This document shows, one piece after another, positions 45,630 through 56,100 of a stretch of 64,000 nt of DNA. The notes under the pieces are model-generated. The model did not search any database. It saw nothing but the letters and a program-made list of their open reading frames with translations, and had not been told where the DNA came from. This DNA is from Candidatus Soleaferrea massiliensis AP7 (GTDB taxonomy: Bacteria; Bacillota; Clostridia; Oscillospirales; Ruminococcaceae): assembly GCF_000820765.1 (NCBI RefSeq), contig NZ_CCYH01000004.1, positions 1 to 64,000 of the forward strand, written 5' to 3'. Made by a program: the position numbers and the translations under genes. Positions within the stretch are counted from its first letter, which is position 1, and the number at the start of each line of letters is the position of its first letter.

Positions 45630-46594
45630 TATGCTTTCTCCCTGTGCCCGCCCCATGTGGAAATTCAGTCCGTTCATCTGAAGATGGGATATAAACGATA
45701 GACGATGCGGCTTACAGCCGTTTCCTATCCGCAGCACATATGAAAGGCCCTTTGTGAAACAGCATGGAACCGGCTGAATCCACGAAAGTCCTATTCTTCT
45801 ATACATTGATATAAATTTCGGATTTATTATACAATTCGTATTGCTGTTGGGAGAGTTTCATAGCCGGAAACGGCGGCGGCCAGCCTCAGTGGCAGCCGCA
45901 TACGGACGCTTTGCAATCGGTTTCCGCGTATGGCAGCCGATTGCAGACCGCCGCATCCGATTATAAGCAGGTAGAACAGTTCTCCGTTGTGCCCTGCCTG
46001 TTTTTTGATGGGCAAGCGGCAGCTTCTTTCCAGTCATTCCTTTCCTGGAAAGAAGAAGGATGGATTTTCCAATTGAACGCTGACTTCGTGATATAACGCT
46101 GGTTTTTTAGTTTAACGCTGATTTCGAGATTTGATGCAGTATCCAAAATGCAACATCAAAAATAAGCGGATTCCCGGTAGATTTATCACATGAAACTTTT
46201 CATCAATCGCTGGTAAACTCTGTATGATGCCGCGCAGAATGGATAACCTAAAAACAGGCTGTCCGGACTGCGCTGTTTTTTGCGGTTTATCATTCGGACG
46301 CGATATCCCAGCGGGAAAAAGCATCCGTAAAAGCCCGTTTTCCGGCGCGTCGACTTTTTTAGGCAATTCTCACAAACTTCCGGAATCGTCCGCTTTTTGG
46401 TTGATTTTTTACCGCTTTGTGGTATCATATAAGTATAGTTTTTTTACCAAAATTCATCAAGTTTTTGTGTAAGATCGCCCGGTTTCACGCTAAAATTGGA
46501 TATTGTTGGATTGCCTCTGTCGAGCAGGCCGATATCTTGTGCAAACCAGCCAAAATGTTACGATCAAAGTTATGGATGTTCTACAGAAATTGGA
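45630..46594. other. Long gene-free region upstream of adhE
   Basis: About 960 bp. Small open frames exist but none has a good start. A CTTCTTTCCAG/CTGGAAAGAAG hairpin (46023-46054) and a short phrase AACGCTGA.TTCG repeated near 46076 and 46118 are the only visible structures. Confidence 0.5.
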
Positions 46595-46645
46595 TTGACA
46601 TTGCGGCTGGAACATGATATATTGATATTGACAAAATAATAACAA
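46595..46645 (+). promoter_or_regulatory. adhE promoter with probable Rex box
   Basis: TTGACA (46595-46600), 17 bp, TATATT (46618-46623). Just downstream TTGACA-AAATAA-TAACAA (46628-46645) resembles the Rex consensus TTGTTA-N6-TAACAA: the right half is exact, the left matches 4 of 6. Rex represses adhE when NADH is low in other Clostridia, so redox control is a fair inference. Confidence 0.65.
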
Positions 46646-46780
46646 TCATTTCAGACAGATGTCAATCCTCCGGTCTGTGAAAACAAAGCGGAGACTTAAA
46701 CGCGATCAGTCACAGTGATTTGCAGTCCCTTTTGCGGGACACAAAACCAAATGATTTCATATAGGAAAGGATTTGAGCGA

Positions 46781-49387
46781 ATGGCACAGGAAAAAGCACA
46801 GGCAGCTCCCAAAATTGAAACCGCTGATATGATCGGCAAACTTGTCGAAAATGCCAACAAAGCCCTCGAAGGTTTCATGAAGATGGATCAGGAACAGGTG
46901 GACAAGGTTGTCCATGCAATGTCCCTCGCCGGACTGGATGCGCATCTGGACCTGGCAATTCTGGCATATGATGAGACCGGCCGCGGCGTTGTTGAAGACA
47001 AGGTCATCAAAAACATGTTCGCAACCGAATACATCTACCACAGCATTAAAAACGAAAAAACGGTCGGCATTGTCGACGAAAACGACATGGAAGGCTATGT
47101 CGAGGTTGCTGAGCCGGTCGGCATTGTCGCCGGCGTTACACCGGTCACCAACCCAACCTCCACCACCATGTTCAAATCCCTGATCTGCATCAAGACCAGA
47201 AACCCAATCATCTTTGCGTTCCATCCGTCCGCACAGAAATGTTCGGTTGCCGCCGCGAAGGTTCTGTACGAAGCAGCCATCGCCAACGGCGCTCCGGAAC
47301 ACTGCATCCAGTGGATCGAGTATCCGTCCATCGAGGCCACCAGCGCGCTGATGAATCATCCGGGCGTTTCGATGATCCTCGCAACCGGCGGTTCCGGCAT
47401 GGTAAAAAGCGCATACTCGGCTGGTAAGCCGGCTCTCGGCGTCGGCCCGGGTAACGTACCGTGCTACATCAACAAGGATGTCGATGTCAAACGCGCATGC
47501 AACGACCTGGTGCTTTCCAAAACCTTCGACAACGGTATGATCTGCGCATCTGAGCAGGCTGCCATCGTCGATGAGGCGATTGCACCGCAGTTTGAAAAAT
47601 ATATGACCGAATTCGGCTGCTACTTCTTAAAGCCGGATGAGATCAAAAAGGTGTCCGATTACGTCATCAACTCTGAAAAGGGCGCTGTCAATCCGGTTGT
47701 CGTCGGCAAGCCGGCCGCATGGATTGCAGAGCAGGCAGGCGTCAAGGTTCCGGAAGGCACCAAGATTCTCCTTGCCAAGCTCGACGATGTCGGACCGGAT
47801 TATCCGCTGTCCCGTGAAAAGCTCTCTCCGGTTCTCGCGTACTTTGTCGTCAAGAACGACAAGGAAGGCTTTGAAAAAGCCAGAAAGATGCTGGAATTCG
47901 GCGGCCTGGGACATTCCGCGGTCATCCACTCCAACAACCGCGACCTCTGCCACGCATACGGCGAAGCCATGAAGGTTGGACGCGTAATCGTCAACTCCCC
48001 GTCCTCGCAGGGCGCAATCGGCGATATCTACAACACCAACACCCCGTCCCTGACACTGGGATGCGGATCCTTTGGACGCAACTCCACCACCTCGAACGTA
48101 TCCTCTGTCAACCTGATCAATAAGAAACGCATCGCAAAGAGGAGAGTTAATATGCAGTGGTTTAAAGTTCCGCCAAAAATCTACTTTGAAAACGACTCGG
48201 TCCAGTACCTTGAGAAGATGCCGGATATCTCCCGCGCATTCATCGTTACCGACCCGATGATGGTCAAACTCGGTTACGTCGAAAAGGTCCTGTATTATCT
48301 GAGAAAACGTAAAGTATACTGCCACAGTGAAATCTTCTCCGATGTCGAGCCGGATCCGTCCGTTGAGACCATCATGCGCGGCGTTGAAGCGATGAACAAC
48401 TTCAAGCCGGACGTCATCATCGCGCTGGGCGGCGGTTCCTCCATGGACGCCGCGAAGGGTATGTGGCTGTTCTACGAGCATCCGGATACCTCCTTCGACG
48501 GCCTGAGAATGCGCTTCCTCGACATCAGAAAGAGAACCTTCCACTTCCCGAGACTGGGAACCAAGGCGCAGATGGTTTGTATCCCGACCACATCGGGCAC
48601 CGGTTCGGAGGTCACCTCCTTCTCGGTCATCACCGACAAGGTCAACGGAAACATCAAATACCCGCTTGCCGACTACGAGCTGACCCCGGATGTCGCCATC
48701 ATCGACCCGCAGTTCGTCATGAGCATGCCGAAATCCATCACCGCCGATACCGGTATGGACGTTCTGACCCACGCGATCGAGGCCTATGTTTCGATCATGG
48801 CATCCGATTACACCGACGGTCTGGCAATCAAGGCGATTGAACTCGTCATGGAATACCTGCCGCGCGCTTATAGAAATCCGGACGACGCCGAAGCGAGAGA
48901 GAAGATGCACAACGCTTCCTGTATTGCCGGTATGGCCTTCTCGAATGCGTTCCTGGGCATCAACCACTCGCTGGCGCACAAGATCGGCGGCGAATACCAT
49001 GTCTCCCATGGACGCGCAAACGCCATCCTGCTGCCGTATGTCATCGACTTCAACTCGAAGATGCCGACCAAGTTCGTCTCCTGGCCGAAGTACGAGACCT
49101 TCATCGCAGACAAGAAGTATGCGAAGATCGCAAGATACCTGGGTCTCCCGGCTAAGACCGACGCCGAGGGCGTCCAGAGCCTGATCAAGAAGATCAACGA
49201 CATGATGACCGAGCTGAACATGCCGCATTCCTTCCAGGAATACGGACTGGATGAGACCCTCTTCATGAAGAACCTGAGACATCTGTCGGAGAAGGCCTTC
49301 GAAGACCAGTGCACCACGGCGAACCCGAGATACCCGCTGATCAGCGAGATCGAAGGTATCTACAAGAACGCTTACTACGGTAAATAA
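46781..49387 (+). CDS. adhE: Bifunctional acetaldehyde-CoA/alcohol dehydrogenase
   Basis: An 868-residue fusion that reduces acetyl-CoA to ethanol with two NADH. The N-terminal half is a CoA-acylating aldehyde dehydrogenase with catalytic C255 ([15 protein letters not shown]); the linker ends near residue 457; the C-terminal half is an iron-dependent alcohol dehydrogenase with [13 protein letters not shown] and the metal-binding [29 protein letters not shown] precedes ATG 46781. Codon bias is strong. It is a main electron sink in fermentation. Confidence 0.97.
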   Translation: MAQEKAQAAPKIETADMIGKLVENANKALEGFMKMDQEQVDKVVHAMSLAGLDAHLDLAILAYDETGRGVVEDKVIKNMFATEYIYHSIKNEKTVGIVDENDMEGYVEVAEPVGIVAGVTPVTNPTSTTMFKSLICIKTRNPIIFAFHPSAQKCSVAAAKVLYEAAIANGAPEHCIQWIEYPSIEATSALMNHPGVSMILATGGSGMVKSAYSAGKPALGVGPGNVPCYINKDVDVKRACNDLVLSKTFDNGMICASEQAAIVDEAIAPQFEKYMTEFGCYFLKPDEIKKVSDYVINSEKGAVNPVVVGKPAAWIAEQAGVKVPEGTKILLAKLDDVGPDYPLSREKLSPVLAYFVVKNDKEGFEKARKMLEFGGLGHSAVIHSNNRDLCHAYGEAMKVGRVIVNSPSSQGAIGDIYNTNTPSLTLGCGSFGRNSTTSNVSSVNLINKKRIAKRRVNMQWFKVPPKIYFENDSVQYLEKMPDISRAFIVTDPMMVKLGYVEKVLYYLRKRKVYCHSEIFSDVEPDPSVETIMRGVEAMNNFKPDVIIALGGGSSMDAAKGMWLFYEHPDTSFDGLRMRFLDIRKRTFHFPRLGTKAQMVCIPTTSGTGSEVTSFSVITDKVNGNIKYPLADYELTPDVAIIDPQFVMSMPKSITADTGMDVLTHAIEAYVSIMASDYTDGLAIKAIELVMEYLPRAYRNPDDAEAREKMHNASCIAGMAFSNAFLGINHSLAHKIGGEYHVSHGRANAILLPYVIDFNSKMPTKFVSWPKYETFIADKKYAKIARYLGLPAKTDAEGVQSLIKKINDMMTELNMPHSFQEYGLDETLFMKNLRHLSEKAFEDQCTTANPRYPLISEIEGIYKNAYYGK

Positions 49388-49448
49388 TTCCGCCTGCAAG
49401 AAGACGGCCAAAGGCCGGCGGATTCTAAAGGAATTGTAAGTGAATAGA

Positions 49449-49487
49449 AAAAGCATCGCGGGAGTGATCTCCTGCGATGCTTTTTTG
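49449..49487 (+). terminator. adhE terminator
   Basis: AAAAGCATCGC.GGAG pairs with CTCC.GCGATGCTTTT, followed by further T residues. Confidence 0.88.
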
Positions 49488-49556
49488 ATTTGAGATGATT
49501 CTTTCATCATGCAAATTGCCATGGGTTCCTCTTGTGAAATATGACCATTGGTTTTG

Positions 49557-49877
49557 TCAGCCGTCGTATCGTACTTCTAAAGGAATTCCCGGGTCTTCCA
49601 TGCAGCTTTTAAATCCCCATAAGTAGTAGGATTCCGTACCCATCTTATACACAGATAGCGTCCCGGTCATTTTGCGCCACATGATGATCTGATAGCCCAG
49701 TCCGATATAGTAACTGCTCCCGCCGTCGTTGATGCTCATGTAATGCAGGGAAAAGACAGGCTTCTTGTACTGCTTGGCAAGGCTCAAATCAACAGAATAG
49801 GAGGTCAGCGACAGGCTGAAGAAGACCAATGCGACCGTCAGTATCAACGGCATATGCCGGAATCGAAGCTTTATCAT
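49557..49877 (-). CDS. Small exported or membrane protein, unknown
   Basis: A 106-residue protein with an N-terminal hydrophobic segment (MPLILTVALVFFSLSLTSYSV) and a mature part rich in Tyr and Gly with no motif I know. GGAGGTG precedes ATG 49877. It has no obvious partners; the adhE gene is convergent. Confidence 0.6.
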   Translation of the reverse strand: MIKLRFRHMPLILTVALVFFSLSLTSYSVDLSLAKQYKKPVFSLHYMSINDGGSSYYIGLGYQIIMWRKMTGTLSVYKMGTESYYLWGFKSCMEDPGIPLEVRYDG

Positions 49878-50079
49878 GACACCACCTCCGCGATCGGGTT
49901 CCACAGCGAAAAGCAATTTGTTGCAGCTTCGTACAGAGAAAGATAAATAAGCCTGTTATTGTGTTCTGCCAATTTCCATAATATCACTTCTTTGTTTGGG
50001 TGTCAACCGACGATCAGACATTGTATGCACGGTATTACTCGTTAGAATGCAGAACACCAATATCCTGTTGTGCAGTTTC

Positions 50080-50412
50080 TCAGTCTTCTCTATAAAGCAT
50101 GCCCATTAAAAAGCCGACAGCATGCTTCTGCTTTGTAACGGGAAGCTTTCGATAAACCGACAGCATGCCCAGTTCTTCTTCGGACAGGTCTTTTTGAAGA
50201 AACCGTTCAATGGAAATGGGGACATTGGTTCGGTCCAGCAGAAAATCGGCGGACACATCCAGCTCGTCGCAGAGCTTCAGCAAGGTACTGATGCTGGGAT
50301 TTGACCGGCCGCTTTCATAGGCACTGATCGTTTCCTGTGCAACACCAATCCTCATAGCCAGCGCAAGCTGATTGAGATGTATGGATTCCCGGTATTTCTG
50401 CAAATTCTTCAT
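50080..50412 (-). CDS. XRE-family regulator of the Spo0E-like cassette, copy 2
   Basis: A 110-residue Cro/CI-type regulator nearly identical to the protein at 13494-13826 (same start MKNLQK, same helix-turn-helix, differences scattered). Its start overlaps the Spo0E-like stop (ATGA), so the two genes are translationally coupled here, unlike in copy 1. Confidence 0.9.
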   Translation of the reverse strand: MKNLQKYRESIHLNQLALAMRIGVAQETISAYESGRSNPSISTLLKLCDELDVSADFLLDRTNVPISIERFLQKDLSEEELGMLSVYRKLPVTKQKHAVGFLMGMLYRED

Positions 50413-50621
50413 TGTCGACTCCCGTTGCTTTCTCTATTTTGTAGCCGAAGATATTCACTGTCTTCTTCGTTCTCTGCGTCATACAATTCAAATTGGTTTA
50501 TAAGCTCGTCCAGCTGTCTGCTTACCTGCAAAATCTTTTTATAATCTGCTTGGCTTTCGATGAGCTGATGCAGTTGATTTCTCAGTACAAAAATGTCTTT
50601 ATCCAGTTGGCTCCAGTCCAT
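50409..50621 (-). CDS. Spo0E-like aspartyl-phosphate phosphatase, full-length copy
   Basis: A 70-residue helical hairpin with ILQVSRQLDELINQFE, the Spo0E-type S..LD signature, and a longer charged C-terminus than copy 1. Presumed target is Spo0A~P. It is transcribed with the XRE gene downstream of it. Confidence 0.78.
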   Translation of the reverse strand: MDWSQLDKDIFVLRNQLHQLIESQADYKKILQVSRQLDELINQFELYDAENEEDSEYLRLQNRESNGSRQ

Positions 50622-50845
50622 ATTACTGTATACTTCCTATATAATTGATATAGTTCTATTATATCGAAAAAAGAAGAAACAAATAGAAATATGGCCTATA
50701 ATAATAGTACCAACGTTACTATTCATATATATTATAACATAGCCTCATCCATTTTACATGATACCAAATTTATGCCGTCACTTAAGTGTATGTATCTTTT
50801 TGTCATGTGTAATCCTTTCTTTGACCGAATAGAAATAGAATTAAA

Positions 50846-50879
50846 AAAGGTGCCGCAGACTTTCATCTGCGGCACCTTT
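50846..50879 (-). terminator. Terminator after the truncated XRE copy; part of a 37-bp direct repeat
   Basis: AAAGGTGCCGCAGA pairs with TCTGCGGCACCTTT; on the minus strand TTTTTTAATT follows. The 37 bp at 50848-50884 recur exactly at 51421-51457. Confidence 0.75.
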
Positions 50880-50895
50880 CAGTTATATAATTTTG

Positions 50896-50966
50896 TTACA
50901 AATCTTCTCTATAAAGCATACCCATTAAAAAGTCAACAGCGTGGTTCTGCTTGGTAACAGGAAGCG
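50896..50966 (-). pseudogene. 3' remnant of a third XRE gene
   Basis: The minus strand encodes LPVTKQNHAVDFLMGMLYREDL and a stop, matching the last ~21 codons of the XRE proteins at 13494 and 50080 with small changes. The rest of the gene is gone; the sequence breaks off just before repeat copy C. Confidence 0.85.
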
Positions 50967-51070
50967 GTCAAGAAACGATAAATAACGATTGCCGCGCCAC
51001 CTGGCGGTGGGGCAATCGCCTACAGCGCTCTATGGTCAAGGAATCATTTACGCAGCAGCTGCGGGAATCG

Positions 51071-51375
51071 GGGTACCGGTAAAGACTGTCGAAGGGAGTG
51101 TTAGCGTCCGCTGCTAGCCATTCCCGACACAAAGACCCTCCCAATGCCGTCCGCAGACGGCCGAAGCAGATAAAGAGATATCGTAGGGGGATTTTCAAGG
51201 GGGGCCATCTGGCTCGCGGCGGCACAGTGCATGGCCCCCCTTGAACGGCCTTTCTTGGTTACTTCTTTGGCCGGCAAAGAAGTAACGACCACATTGCCAA
51301 GTGTCACTTGGCAAACAAAGCATGGCCGCCGCGCCACGGCGGAACAATGACCACCCAGCCAAGGTGTCTTGGCGA
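51071..51375 (-). repeat. Structured ~300-bp repeat, copy C
   Basis: Same orientation as copy B and the same internal hairpins as copies A and B, including GCCAAGTG/CACTTGGC, GTTACTTCTTTG/CAAAGAAGTAAC and CAAGGGGGGCCAT/ATGGCCCCCCTTG. It lies beside the truncated XRE gene. Confidence 0.85.
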
Positions 51376-51420
51376 ACGTCGTGAAGCCGCTGAGATACGG
51401 CATTCAGTTTTTACAGCCTG

Positions 51421-51457
51421 AGGTGCCGCAGACTTTCATCTGCGGCACCTTTCAGTT
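51421..51457 (-). repeat. Second copy of the 37-bp hairpin repeat
   Basis: Identical to 50848-50884. It sits 38 bp past the stop of the heptad-repeat protein gene and would be its terminator, but here the hairpin has lost the T tract present at the other copy. Confidence 0.8.
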
Positions 51458-51494
51458 TGCCCGTATGTAGTCTTTGTTGTAAAGGGATGTTTTA

Positions 51495-53321
51495 TCAGCT
51501 GAACAATGCAGCGACCCGATCCCAGAAGGACAGCTCGCGTTCCTCCGGAGGCGGGGATGCAGGCGGTTCCTCTGCCGCGATGCCGGGCGTTTTGCAGATG
51601 AACTGCACGGTTCCGACCGCCTGATTGCCGGCGGAGACAAAGGAAACCGGCTCGAAATCGGACTGCAGGAAGGCGTCCATCGCCTGTTCGAGCTGTTCCC
51701 GCATATCGTCGTCCATCGTTGCGGTGCCTTCGCGCAGCTGGCCGGTTCCGCCGGTCAGCTGCCGCATGCCGTCCCGCGCTTCGCCAAGGCCGCCAGAAAG
51801 GGAATGAACGCCGCCCTGAACGCCGTCGTAGGCATCGGCCAGATCGGATACGCCGGAGGTATAGCCGCACAGCCCGTCATGGAAGCCGCGGTACTGTGCT
51901 GAGAGCGTACGCAGGCCGCCGGACAGCGCTTTCATTCCATCAAGCGTCTGGGATATCTGACCGGAAAGCTGACCGCCCATCCCGGCCACGGTGCCGGCCA
52001 GCGTACCGGCGCTGTCCGCAATCCCATCAAGGGATGCGCACAGAAGCTCGAGCGCCTTTTGATCCTCGAGCAGAGCCGCCTTGACGTTGCGGATGCCATC
52101 CGACTGCTTTCGATACGCCTGCAGCAGGATCTGGACGTTCGGGTCTTCGCTCCCGCTGAGCGCATCCGCCGCGGATGCAACCGCTTCGTCCTCTTCATCC
52201 GGCAGCATATTTGCGATGCTTCCAAGCTGGGAGACACAGCGCTTCATGTTTTCACTGACGGCCTGCAGGGAACCTGAGAGCGTGCGGATGCCGCCGGAAA
52301 GCGCATCCAGGCCGCCGGTCAGCTGGTCATCAGAGTCCCCGTATTCGGCAGGCAGCGCATCCGACAGAGCTTCGAGCGCACCCAGCACCTGCGCCGACGC
52401 GGACTGCAGTGTGCCGGCGTTCGACTGCAGGCTTTTGAGGCCAGAACCAAATTGGCCGGCACCGCCATCCAGGTCCAAGGCCCCGTCCGACAGCGCGCAC
52501 AGGCCGCTGTACAGCGCCTGTGCGCCGTCGTCCAGCTCAGCGACGCCGTTCTGCAGCGTTTGAATGTCCCCGGTGAAGTCTGCGGCGTCCCCAAGGTCCA
52601 CCGCCAGATTCAGCGGAAGCGCGGTCAGCTGCAGGCCGTCCATCGTGAAGTCCCGGACATCCGCTTCGATCGTGAACGACGCTTCTTTCCCGGGCAATAC
52701 CATAAAGGAGAGCGTTTTCTGGGAGCCGACCGCGGCGACCGTCGCCGATTCGGTCGTGATATTCCGGCATTTCGCCGCATCAAGCGTCATCGATGCCTGC
52801 ACGCAGTAGTGCTCAAAGAACAGCGCCTGCCCCGCTTTGTTCTGCTGGATGCGAAGTTCGATGGACAGCTGCCCGCTTTTTCCGGCCAGCTCTTCAGCCG
52901 GCATTTCCCGGCCATCCAGCTTATAGGTGAGCGCGATATCCCACGGAAGCGCGGCGTTTTCCAGGTCGCCCTGATAATAGAACCGTCCCGCCGGCGCGCT
53001 GCCGGTCACCGTGCCGCCGCTGCAGGAGATCGGATCGGTGGTGCTCAGATTGGTCACACGGGTATAGTTCCCGTAATCGGTCCAGCTGCCCGCCGCGGGC
53101 AGTTCAAAGGAGTTGACGACATATACGCCGTCAACCGAGCCGTCGTTCATCAGATTGACATAGATCGATTCATCCTTGTCCCGCGAGCCGACGGCGTTTG
53201 CCGGCGTGCTCTTCTGGATTGATTCATTACCGGCCTGTTCGGCGGCCGCGAGCGATCCTGCAGGGAACAAAAAGGCCAGGACCGCGGCCAGGCACAGGAC
53301 CGGGATTCGCCATCGTTTCAT
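51495..53321 (-). CDS. Exported YhgE-like protein with Leu-Gly heptad repeats
   Basis: A 608-residue protein with a signal peptide (VLCLAAVLAFLFPAGSLAAAE), a ~200-residue beta-rich N-terminal domain and then many seven-residue repeats of the L..G type (LSGGIRTLSGSLQ, LTGGTGQLREGTATM) that form a helical rod, ending in a hydrophobic-to-basic tail without a clear second membrane span. Such repeats occur in YhgE/Pip-type and MMPL-linked export proteins. It lies downstream of the MMPL gene on the same strand and probably works with it as an envelope-spanning partner (inference). Confidence 0.8.
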   Translation of the reverse strand: MKRWRIPVLCLAAVLAFLFPAGSLAAAEQAGNESIQKSTPANAVGSRDKDESIYVNLMNDGSVDGVYVVNSFELPAAGSWTDYGNYTRVTNLSTTDPISCSGGTVTGSAPAGRFYYQGDLENAALPWDIALTYKLDGREMPAEELAGKSGQLSIELRIQQNKAGQALFFEHYCVQASMTLDAAKCRNITTESATVAAVGSQKTLSFMVLPGKEASFTIEADVRDFTMDGLQLTALPLNLAVDLGDAADFTGDIQTLQNGVAELDDGAQALYSGLCALSDGALDLDGGAGQFGSGLKSLQSNAGTLQSASAQVLGALEALSDALPAEYGDSDDQLTGGLDALSGGIRTLSGSLQAVSENMKRCVSQLGSIANMLPDEEDEAVASAADALSGSEDPNVQILLQAYRKQSDGIRNVKAALLEDQKALELLCASLDGIADSAGTLAGTVAGMGGQLSGQISQTLDGMKALSGGLRTLSAQYRGFHDGLCGYTSGVSDLADAYDGVQGGVHSLSGGLGEARDGMRQLTGGTGQLREGTATMDDDMREQLEQAMDAFLQSDFEPVSFVSAGNQAVGTVQFICKTPGIAAEEPPASPPPEERELSFWDRVAALFS

Positions 53322-53593
53322 GAAGATTCCTCCTTCCGGAATAGGGTGTACTGGGAATGGGTATACCTTGATCCGCTGCGTGTATGGAAGTCCATAAAAA
53401 TCTTATGGGCATCCGGGACAGCCGTCATATCCGTACAGGATCGCCGGCTGTTCCGGGTCGATTTGACAGGGATGTGCTGGAAACGCCGGCGAGCCAACGC
53501 CGCATCCGGACCGTACGCCGGGTTCACGGCCGTCCGCCGTTCGGGACAGAAACCAACGGCGGCATGGCGCTCTTGGAAATCACGATCCTGTTT

Positions 53594-55657
53594 TTATGGC
53601 CTATCCTTCTTCCAGAATGTCAGCTGCAGGGTGGTTTTCTCCACGACCCTGTCAAGCAGGCACAACAGGGCGGGCAGAACCAGCAGCACCATCACCGCAG
53701 AGAGGGCCGCGCCGCGCCCGAGCAGTACGCCGAGCTCGCTGACCACCTGCTGGTCGGAGCAGATGCCGATCGCCGCGCCGGCCGCCGTCAGAATCATCGC
53801 GGAGGTCAGGATGGACGCGGCGGTCTGCCGAACCGTCTCCACGACCGTTTCCCGCTTGGGAAGGGTGCGGCGCAGGCGCAGATAGTGCTGGGTAAAGAGG
53901 ATGGCATAGTCGACCGTAGCGCCCAGCTGAACCGTATTGATGACCAGGAAGCCGATGTAGCAGATCGGGTCTCCGGTGAAATATGGAACGGACAGGTTGA
54001 TCCAGATGGAGGTCTCGATGGTCAGCAGCAGAAGCAGCGGGATGGACAGGGAACGGAAGGTCAGCAGCAGCACCAGCCCGATTGCGATGATGGCCAGCGT
54101 GCTGACCACAAAGTTGTCCGCCGTGACCGTGTCGCGCATGTCGTAGTTGTTGACGCTGACGCCGCACAGAAGCGCATCCCCGCCGTAAGTGTCCGCGGCA
54201 AGCTTCCGGACATCCTCGACGAGCGCGAAGGCCTGCGGTCCTTCGGTTGGGGTATCGGCGTCGAGAATCATCCGGCTGTAGTGTTCGGAAACCATCTGCG
54301 AAAGGGTGTCGGACGGCAGGAACTCCTCCGGAATCGTGGTGCCGATCGTGCCGGCATATGAGATAACCGAACGGACGGCGGGAAGAGTCTCAAACGCGGC
54401 GGCCAGCGCGCGCTCCTTGCCAAAGCTGCCGCGCGGCACCATCACGACAATCTGAACCGACTGGCCGAAGGTGCCGTCGATGCGCTGGGTATCCTGCCCG
54501 GCCCGGGTCGCCATACTGAGCTCGGCGTTGCCATAGGTAAAATCGTTCTTCTGCTGTGCCAGAAAGCACGGGACAATCAGCAGGCAGATAAGTATCAAAG
54601 CGGGTATCCGGATGCGGAAGATCCCTTTGCCGAGCTTCCCCATCTTCGGCACAAATGACCGGTGCCGGGTTTTATCCAGCAGCTTCTGGCAGCAGATGGT
54701 CAGAGCGGGCAGGAAGATCATGACCGAAACAAGGCTCAGCAGGATGCCCTTTGCAAGCACGATGCCGAGGTCGGGGCCGATTTTAAAGCGCATAAGGACG
54801 AGCACCAGGAATCCCAGGATGGTGGTCAGCGCGCTGGCGAGCACAGCGGAGAAGGATTCCTTCATGGCAAGCGTCATGGCCTTCAGGCTGTCGTCCGTCT
54901 GTGTGCGGTGCCTGGCAAAGCTGTTCAGCAGGAAAATCGCGTAGTCCATTGACACGGCAAGCTGCAGGATGGGGCCGACGCTGAACGTGATGAACGAGGT
55001 CTCGCCGAGAAACAGGTTGGTGCCCATGTTGATGAGGATGGAACATCCGATGGTACACAGGAACAGCACCGGTTCGAACCAGGAGCGCGAGGTCAGCAGC
55101 AGAATCAGCAGCACAATCGGGATCAGCAGAGCCAGGATCACCGCCATGCTCGAGAAGGTCGTCTCCTGTGCGTTCGCGGTGTTGACAAGCTCTCCGGACA
55201 CCGCGCCCTCTTCGCCGATGATTTCCCGGATCTGATGGACAACCCGCACCGCATCCCCTTCATCCGCGCTCAGGGACAGCAGCGCGCCGGAATCTTTGTA
55301 GTAAGCTTCCACGATGCTCTGATCGGCCGTTTCAAGCGGCTGCTTTAAATCGAGGACATCGTCCAGCCAGCTCACGCCGCCGACTCCCTCCAGCGAGGAC
55401 AGCCGTTCCTTATACGAAAGCGCCTGCGGGATGCTGACATCCGGCAGATAAACCCGCGCGTTCGGCGCCGGCTGCGTGAATTCCTCTTCCATAACCTGCA
55501 GCGCTTTGGTAGAGGGCGCGTCGGCGGGCAGATAATCGATCAGGCTGAAGTTGATCCTTGTACCAAGGCACAGCAGGGTGCTCAGCCCCGTGACGGCGGC
55601 AAAGAGGATCAGCACCAGCTTGCGGTGCCTTAAAATCCATTCGGATGCCTTCTGCAT
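53594..55657 (-). CDS. MMPL/RND-family transporter
   Basis: A 687-residue membrane protein of two six-helix halves, each preceded by a large extracytoplasmic loop. The family signature is visible as LAVSMDYAIFLLNSFARHR in the first half and LGATVDYAILFTQHYLRLR in the second. MMPL proteins export lipids or other hydrophobic compounds using the proton gradient. ATG 55657 is chosen because GGAGGG is then spaced correctly. A 270-bp gap separates it from the YhgE-like gene. Confidence 0.92.
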   Translation of the reverse strand: MQKASEWILRHRKLVLILFAAVTGLSTLLCLGTRINFSLIDYLPADAPSTKALQVMEEEFTQPAPNARVYLPDVSIPQALSYKERLSSLEGVGGVSWLDDVLDLKQPLETADQSIVEAYYKDSGALLSLSADEGDAVRVVHQIREIIGEEGAVSGELVNTANAQETTFSSMAVILALLIPIVLLILLLTSRSWFEPVLFLCTIGCSILINMGTNLFLGETSFITFSVGPILQLAVSMDYAIFLLNSFARHRTQTDDSLKAMTLAMKESFSAVLASALTTILGFLVLVLMRFKIGPDLGIVLAKGILLSLVSVMIFLPALTICCQKLLDKTRHRSFVPKMGKLGKGIFRIRIPALILICLLIVPCFLAQQKNDFTYGNAELSMATRAGQDTQRIDGTFGQSVQIVVMVPRGSFGKERALAAAFETLPAVRSVISYAGTIGTTIPEEFLPSDTLSQMVSEHYSRMILDADTPTEGPQAFALVEDVRKLAADTYGGDALLCGVSVNNYDMRDTVTADNFVVSTLAIIAIGLVLLLTFRSLSIPLLLLLTIETSIWINLSVPYFTGDPICYIGFLVINTVQLGATVDYAILFTQHYLRLRRTLPKRETVVETVRQTAASILTSAMILTAAGAAIGICSDQQVVSELGVLLGRGAALSAVMVLLVLPALLCLLDRVVEKTTLQLTFWKKDRP

Positions 55658-55857
55658 AGCCATCCCTCCATTCTGTCAATTATGGGCTTTCTTCAATTTT
55701 ATTCTAACAAATTGAGGGCAAAAAACAATCGACAGCTTTCAGACACGCTGCATGTTTTTAAACAGAATCAACCACTTCTGTTCGATTTGCAGGGTTATTC
55801 ATATAAAATTAAAAAAGATTATGAGGTTTGCCCGCAAATATGGAAGATGAAGGATGC

Positions 55858-55886
55858 TTGACAGAATGAAGGGAATGCGGTATAAT
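55858..55886 (+). promoter_or_regulatory. Perfect consensus promoter
   Basis: TTGACA (55858-55863), 17 bp, TATAAT (55881-55886). Both hexamers are exact, which is rare in this window, and it drives the small open frame at 55919. Confidence 0.85.
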
Positions 55887-55918
55887 GAGCGCAGAATCTA
55901 AGAAAGGAGGCGGGCGGA

Positions 55919-56026
55919 ATGTTCCTGCTGCACAGTCAAAAACGCTGCATAACCGAAGGCTTTGAACAACCGATTTGGATGGAACATTGTGCAAAGCCTC
56001 AAAAAGATTCGTTTCATCGGCTATAA
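55919..56026 (+). CDS. 35-residue small protein or leader peptide
   Basis: An ATG lies 8 nt after AAAGGAGG and 33 nt after a consensus -10 box. The product is MFLLHSQKRC..., 35 residues with three cysteine/histidine-rich spots and no membrane helix. A terminator follows at 56101. Everything needed for strong expression is present, yet the peptide matches nothing I know; it may be a leader peptide, a small protein, or the coding part of a regulatory RNA. Confidence 0.5.
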   Translation: MFLLHSQKRCITEGFEQPIWMEHCAKPQKDSFHRL

Positions 56027-56100
56027 CGGGAATATCCAAGGGTGCGGCTGCCGCTGCGCTTTGTTTGCGTTACCGTTTTGCCGGTTAAATGATGTGTCTT

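Noticed and set aside
47627..49522. A 631-codon open frame antisense to adhE
   Set aside because: Same cause as for ppdK: a third-position shadow of a highly biased gene.
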